Source: Emticicia fluvialis
Lineage (GTDB): Bacteria > Bacteroidota > Bacteroidia > Cytophagales > Spirosomataceae
NCBI RefSeq assembly: GCF_024793945.1
Contig: NZ_JANUSD010000014.1
Span: 100,357-164,356 of the forward strand
Length of the DNA: 64,000 bases
Reading direction: 5' to 3'
Shown: positions 59,923 to 64,000 of the stretch, piece after piece
How the letters are laid out: the number at the start of each line of letters is the position of its first letter
Numbering within the stretch: the first letter of the stretch is position 1
Made by a program: the position numbers and the translations under genes
The notes under the pieces: generated by a model
Told to the model about the DNA's origin: nothing
The model's input: only the letters and a program-made list of their open reading frames with translations
Databases searched by the model: none

Positions 59923-61918
59923 GTCTCTTTCTCGATTTTTTTAATTGTTGTTTTTTCTGTTTTACGTACTCTTCAATGTTGGTTTCATACGAAGCTACAT
60001 TGCCCACGTTATCTGTTACTTCCAGTCTTAAATCTCCACTGAATGTCTGTGTTTCATTTAGCCTTATCGACCATATCCGGCCATTTTTATATTCATAATC
60101 CATCAACACCCACACGCCATTTACATAGCAATTGAAAGATTTTATACCTGAAAGGTTATCTGATATAACAAAGCTGAGATAGGTGGAGTCTATCTGAGAC
60201 GGCCTGATGGAAGGTGACTGGTTGTCTGCTAATAACTGGAAATCGCCCAGGCGCCTGGTTTTAAACTGGATGGCGTTGCCTATCCATACACCCCCCAGAT
60301 ACGAGCGCCCGTTGTTAATATCGTAAACACCTGTTTTAGGAGACATCGACATGCCCGAGGGTGTCCAGAGCACCGTCAGCATATCTTTCAGCGGAATTTT
60401 CTCAGTGTTAATTGTCAGGCGTGTACCCATTACCGAGGTGGTCAGGTAAAGTGTGTCATACAGCGCATTCGTGAAATCGAGTTTCAGGTTTGGCTCGGCA
60501 TAAAACTGTCCGAACTGAGGCAGAATTTCTTTCTTGATGCCCAGGAATGCCGAACTGTTATCTACCTGCACGAAGTCGGCAATGCCGCGGTTCAGGTCAT
60601 GTAAATAAACGGCATCTTTATTGGCCTTGTAAGATAACGGCAGCTTGGTAGGTACGCCTTTGTTTTGCAGCACCGCAAATGGTGCCGTGGTATTTTTTGT
60701 CCTCACCATCAGCGTGTTTTCGGTAATAGAGGTAGAAATATTACCAGAAAAATTGCCTTCTTCCGACTCCGAGGCTCCTTCGGGGGTTTCCTGCAGCACA
60801 GGCGCTTCGCCCTGAATAGCAAACGTAAGAACGGTAGTATTGCCGTAGCTGTCTTTTACTTTAACATAAACACTGTGCAACTGATTGTCGTTAATAACAA
60901 TTCTGCCCTTGTTTTTATCGGTTTGATACACCGTTATTCGGTTGCCATCAGCTACATAGCATTTCTGAATACGCACGCCGTTGGTTTGAGATAAATCATA
61001 ATCAATATGCACGTTAATGTCTTTAGATACATCAAAAGGCATTTTTTCAAGATTCAGCTTATAGGTGCTTTTGCCGTCTACCTCCACTTCCAGTTCGGTG
61101 ATTCCCATCCGGAAAGGTGATGTCTGGCTGCGGTCGTAGGTGTTTAGTTCCAGCCCGATGGTTCCTTGAGCTTTCACGGTAGTAGACAGCACATAATCGC
61201 CTGAGCTGGTTCTTTTGGGTGTCATAGAAACCCGGCCGAATTCGCCATTCACGCGTGAGTAGGCGTTCAGTGTTTTCAGAATAACTTTTTCAATTACCGG
61301 CGGCTGAGAATCTTCTACCTCTGCAAAACCGAATAAAAGTGGATTGATGGCGTTTTCAAGTGCGTCGCGTATCTCAAAATGCAGGTGTGGCCCACCAGAT
61401 GCCCCGGTGTTACCTGAAATACCAATTACCTCGCCTTTTTTTACTTTTAGCTCATTAGGCCCGGGTGTTAGCTCAATTTCCCATACTTTCTGGGCGTATT
61501 CTCGACCCCGCAGATACGCTTCTATGGCAGGGTTATAATTTTTTAAGTGGCCATAAACGGTAGTAAACCCATTGGGATGCGTTATGTACAATACATTGCC
61601 GTAGCCACCCTTCATGACCCTGACACGCGACACGTAGCCATCGGCGGCGGCGTAAACATTGTAGCCTTCTACAGCGCCGGTGCGGATGTCGAGCCCGGCA
61701 TGAAAGTGGTTGGTACGCAGGTCGGCAAATCCTCCCGAAAGCGAGGCCTGTTTACCTGGCTCAATCGGAAACATAAAGTAGCCCTTCGGGTAATTATCGC
61801 GGTTGTTACTGTTGTCTTTCTGTGCATAGCTCAGGCAGGTGTCTGACACCAGCGCCACAATCAGCAACAAAGTACTCAGAATTCTCTTTAATATGATAGA
61901 ATGTAGATGCATCTTCAT
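59861..61918 (-). CDS. M23 (LytM-type) zinc metallopeptidase, secreted
   Basis: A start at 61918 (alternatively 61912) gives about 685 residues with a signal peptide ending near LSYAQ. The LytM domain comes first (about 40-200): SLSGGFADLRTNHFHAGLDI (zinc His and Asp), VYAAADGYVSRV, GYGNVLYITHPNGFTTVYGHL and ASGGPHLHFEIRD (catalytic and zinc His). A long beta-rich C-terminal region with immunoglobulin-like repeats (EVEDSQPPVIEKVIL, VYVKVKDSYGNTTVL) follows, ending in a strongly basic tail (KSRKRHAPAKRKS...). It would cut peptidoglycan cross-bridges or help regulate other hydrolases. The basic tail is encoded in the region overlapping bcp. Confidence 0.9.
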   Translation of the reverse strand: MKMHLHSIILKRILSTLLLIVALVSDTCLSYAQKDNSNNRDNYPKGYFMFPIEPGKQASLSGGFADLRTNHFHAGLDIRTGAVEGYNVYAAADGYVSRVRVMKGGYGNVLYITHPNGFTTVYGHLKNYNPAIEAYLRGREYAQKVWEIELTPGPNELKVKKGEVIGISGNTGASGGPHLHFEIRDALENAINPLLFGFAEVEDSQPPVIEKVILKTLNAYSRVNGEFGRVSMTPKRTSSGDYVLSTTVKAQGTIGLELNTYDRSQTSPFRMGITELEVEVDGKSTYKLNLEKMPFDVSKDINVHIDYDLSQTNGVRIQKCYVADGNRITVYQTDKNKGRIVINDNQLHSVYVKVKDSYGNTTVLTFAIQGEAPVLQETPEGASESEEGNFSGNISTSITENTLMVRTKNTTAPFAVLQNKGVPTKLPLSYKANKDAVYLHDLNRGIADFVQVDNSSAFLGIKKEILPQFGQFYAEPNLKLDFTNALYDTLYLTTSVMGTRLTINTEKIPLKDMLTVLWTPSGMSMSPKTGVYDINNGRSYLGGVWIGNAIQFKTRRLGDFQLLADNQSPSIRPSQIDSTYLSFVISDNLSGIKSFNCYVNGVWVLMDYEYKNGRIWSIRLNETQTFSGDLRLEVTDNVGNVASYETNIEEYVKQKKQQLKKSRKRHAPAKRKSGSGAKRKKSKRR

Positions 61919-62146
61919 GTAAGGATTTGAGTGGATAAAGGCACCATTGGGCCTTAGATAGAAAGAATAAACCAATGAACTGCCGGTGTGTTCCCCTGAC
62001 CGGAATACTGGCAGCAAGCAATTGTCTTACGGCTATAAATGTAAATTCACATAAATAGATTAATACTGTATATTTCAGAGGTGCAATGCGTTTGTATTCA
62101 ATGGCATTAACGCATCAGATAAAAATGCACTGCGCCTCAGGCGGCA

Positions 62147-62773
62147 TTACTTTACATCAAATTCGAGCATTTTTTCTCCTTCAATAAAGGCGCTTAACTT
62201 GTCGCCTACTTTAACGGGTCCTACACCTGCCGGCGTGCCGGTAAAAATAATATCGCCCGTTTTTAGCGTAAAATATCTTGATACAAAGGCTATGATGTAA
62301 TCAAAAGAGAACAGCATCATAGACGTATTGCCCTGCTGGCGCGTTTGTGTTTCTCCGTTAGCGTCTGTTAGGTCTAAACTGAAATTGAGGTTCTGTAAAT
62401 CTGCATATTTAGATTTTGATACAAACTCTGAAACCGGAGCAGAGCCGTTGAATCCCTTGGCCAGGTCCCAGGGTAAACCTTTTGCCTTTAGCTTTGCCTG
62501 TATGTCTCTGGCAGTGAAATCAATTCCTATGCCTATCTCGTCATAGTATTTATGGGCAAATTTTTCCTCAATATTTTTTCCCATTTTGTTGATTTTTAAC
62601 ACGATTTCAACTTCATGATGAATATCCTGAGAAAAATCAGGGTAATAAAAAGACTCTCCGTTTTTTAAAATAGCAGTTTCCGGCTTGGTAAATATAACAG
62701 GTTCGTCGGGGCGTTCGTTATTTAGTTCCTTGATATGTTCAGCGTAATTACGACCGATAGCGATGATTTTCAT
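62147..62773 (-). CDS. Fumarylacetoacetate-hydrolase-family protein
   Basis: The 208-residue protein is a short FAH-fold enzyme: IIAIGRNYAEHIKEL, FTKPETAIL, the metal-binding HHEVEIVLKI (Glu-x-Glu plus a later Asp), GIGIDFTARDIQAKLKAKGLPWDLAKGF and GDIIFTGTPAGVGPV. This compact form resembles acylpyruvate hydrolase/oxaloacetate decarboxylase (FAHD1, YcgM) rather than full fumarylacetoacetase. It probably acts on a small 2-oxo acid. It is a single-gene unit with a -7 promoter element about 90 nt upstream. Confidence 0.92.
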   Translation of the reverse strand: MKIIAIGRNYAEHIKELNNERPDEPVIFTKPETAILKNGESFYYPDFSQDIHHEVEIVLKINKMGKNIEEKFAHKYYDEIGIGIDFTARDIQAKLKAKGLPWDLAKGFNGSAPVSEFVSKSKYADLQNLNFSLDLTDANGETQTRQQGNTSMMLFSFDYIIAFVSRYFTLKTGDIIFTGTPAGVGPVKVGDKLSAFIEGEKMLEFDVK

Positions 62774-62863
62774 ACGTTAAAGACTGGCCTCAAAGATTAA
62801 GTATTGATTGAGCGTAATGATTTTTTCTGTACTTTTGAGGCGGATAAAAGTTTAGAAATTTCG

Positions 62864-62871
62864 CAAAAATA
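62864..62871 (-). promoter_or_regulatory. -7 element (TATTTTTG) for the FAH-family gene
   Basis: Exact TAnnTTTG match on the minus strand within the divergent region shared with the M48 gene. The -33 position is weak. Confidence 0.38.
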
Positions 62872-63015
62872 GGGAATTTTCATAGTTCAGCAGCAGATAA
62901 TGGTCTGATTTTTTAGTCTTTATCTGAAATTCTTCTTTTGTGAGAACCGGGAGTATTTTGAGAATTTCTGAATTGAAATCCAACAGATAAACATTAATTA
63001 TAACAGTATTATACA

Positions 63016-63852
63016 ATGAAAACCTTTTTCAAATCTACTTTAGTAGCAAGTGCATTATTTGTGCTGATTTGGTCTTGCCAGAAAGTTCCTCTTACGGGCC
63101 GTAATCAGTTCGTCGGGCTGGTATCAAACGAGCAAATGATACAGATGAGTTTCGCCGAGTACAAAGGGTTTATGGACACCTCAAAGGTGGTGTCGGCCAA
63201 TACGCGTGACGCCGAAATGATTGCCAGAGTAGGGGGTAGAATTAAAACTGCCGTAGAAAATTATCTGATACAGAACAACTACAGCCAGGTAATAAACGGG
63301 TACCAGTGGGAGTTTAAACTGGTACAAAGTAAAGAAGTAAACGCCTGGTGTATGCCCGGTGGAAAAGTATGTTTTTACACTGGCATTTTGCCTATTTGTA
63401 AAGACGAAGCCGGCGTGGCCGTTGTAATGGGGCATGAGATTGCCCATGCTATTGCCAGCCACGGCCGTGAGCGTATGAGCCAGGCAATGGCTGCACAGGG
63501 TATAACCAGCCTTGGGGCCATTGGCGCAGGTGTTTATACCGGTAATCAGCAAACCATGGAAATGGTGGGTCAGGTTTTAGGTGTGGGTGCTTCGGTGGGT
63601 TATGTATTGCCTAACAGCCGCAAGCAGGAGTCGGAAGCTGATAAGCTGGGGCTGATTTTTATGGCTATGGCGGGCTATGACCCACAAAATGCGGTGGCTT
63701 TCTGGCAGCGCATGGCCGATGCCGGTAAGAATTCTCAGAAACCACCGAAATTGTTATCAACCCACCCTGCTGACGAAGACCGTATTGCAGACCTGCAAAA
63801 GCAAATGCCGCAGGCGCAAAAATACTATACTACTTACGCAACCAAAAAATAG
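63016..63852 (+). CDS. M48-family metallopeptidase lipoprotein (LoiP/BepA-like)
   Basis: The 278-residue protein has a lipoprotein signal (LFVLIWSC, Cys21) followed by KVPLTGRNQF, a hallmark of the LoiP/YggG branch of M48 peptidases. The zinc site is VMGHEIAHAIASHGRERMS (HExxH) with the third ligand Glu in RKQESEADKLGLIFMA. WCMPGGKVCFYTGIL and YDPQNAVAFWQRM are conserved family segments. It would degrade misfolded envelope proteins from the inner leaflet of the outer membrane. A terminator follows. Confidence 0.95.
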   Translation: MKTFFKSTLVASALFVLIWSCQKVPLTGRNQFVGLVSNEQMIQMSFAEYKGFMDTSKVVSANTRDAEMIARVGGRIKTAVENYLIQNNYSQVINGYQWEFKLVQSKEVNAWCMPGGKVCFYTGILPICKDEAGVAVVMGHEIAHAIASHGRERMSQAMAAQGITSLGAIGAGVYTGNQQTMEMVGQVLGVGASVGYVLPNSRKQESEADKLGLIFMAMAGYDPQNAVAFWQRMADAGKNSQKPPKLLSTHPADEDRIADLQKQMPQAQKYYTTYATKK

Positions 63853-63875
63853 AATCTGCCAAATTCTGGATTCAA

Positions 63876-63910
63876 AAGAGGCTGTCCAAAAAGGGGCAGC
63901 TTCTTTTTTT
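63876..63910 (+). terminator. Intrinsic terminator after the M48 peptidase gene
   Basis: A 12-bp stem with two G-U pairs and a 6-nt loop runs directly into seven T, 23 nt after the stop codon. The remaining 90 bases of the window show no gene. Confidence 0.82.
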
Positions 63911-64000
63911 AGTTTAGATCGAAAGGATTCGGGTTTTACTAAGCGGCGTAGCGATATTTTATCTGGTAAGATTCAAAAAGTACATAAATAGTCCTATTTT

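Noticed and set aside
63677..63991. Frame running to near the right edge
   Set aside because: It is mostly an alternative frame of the M48 peptidase gene and then crosses a strong terminator; composition is not protein-like.
1..64000. CRISPR arrays, insertion sequences, integrases, rRNA genes
   Set aside because: No regularly spaced repeats, transposase or integrase motifs, or rRNA-like sequence were seen on either strand.

Overview
The window looks like chromosomal DNA of a Bacteroidota bacterium. The support is a SusC/SusD pair, XylR-type and LytTR regulators, DUF4834 and CtlX proteins, a split transketolase, AT-rich leaders with little Shine-Dalgarno signal, and promoters of the form TTTG-N19/20-TAnnTTTG. 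A member of Cytophagales or a nearby order is my guess, but nothing here fixes the genus. No phage, insertion sequence, rRNA or CRISPR array was seen. There is one tRNA (Asn).

Layout. 1-9.6 kb: the 3' part of a susC gene, its susD partner, then secreted enzymes (purple-acid-phosphatase-like metallophosphatase, neutral-ceramidase-like protein, PhoPQ-related alpha/beta hydrolase, glycerophosphodiesterase). This looks more like use of phosphate- or lipid-linked compounds than of a plain polysaccharide. 9.6-12.6 kb: three membrane proteins on the minus strand, one a CPBP protease. 12.7-26.5 kb: a carbohydrate locus without its own SusCD, holding a GH2 exo-glucosaminidase-like lipoprotein, a second putative glycosidase, a XylR-like regulator, an MFS sugar transporter, a ROK kinase without its zinc site, a PQQ dehydrogenase with an inserted cytochrome c, and a GH95-like enzyme. 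26.5-32.3 kb: a lipoprotein, an outer-membrane barrel, an ABC exporter operon with a LytS/LytTR pair, and a DinB-like protein.

32.3-35.8 kb holds a two-gene operon: a URO-D-family protein translationally coupled (ATGA) to a single-module NRPS-like protein (A-PCP-TE). The thioesterase has Cys in place of Ser, and the adenylation domain appears to lack the usual amino-anchoring Asp. 36-46 kb: an SPL-type radical SAM protein; a G3E (COG0523) GTPase preceded by two related operator-like palindromes, one inside a 53-bp perfect inverted repeat; a GAF/H-box/PAS protein without an ATPase domain next to a CheY-like regulator; a VIT1/membrane protein/bestrophin group; tRNA-Asn; and a NarX/NarL-like pair. 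46-53 kb: metabolic genes (sugar dehydrogenase, DoxX, HDAC-like deacetylase, deoC, ctlX, aminotransferase). 53-55 kb: an ECF sigma factor with a repeat-bearing membrane protein and a Spy-like protein.

55-58.5 kb holds the most striking arrangement. The two transketolase subunit genes are separated by an AT-rich ATPase/TOPRIM-like pair (AAA plus DUF4276-like) whose reading frames overlap the upstream transketolase subunit gene and each other. It resembles an acquired defence module riding on a housekeeping operon. The rest holds a DUF1295 protein, Bcp peroxiredoxin, an M23 peptidase (overlapping bcp by 62 nt), a fumarylacetoacetate-hydrolase-family enzyme and an M48 peptidase lipoprotein.
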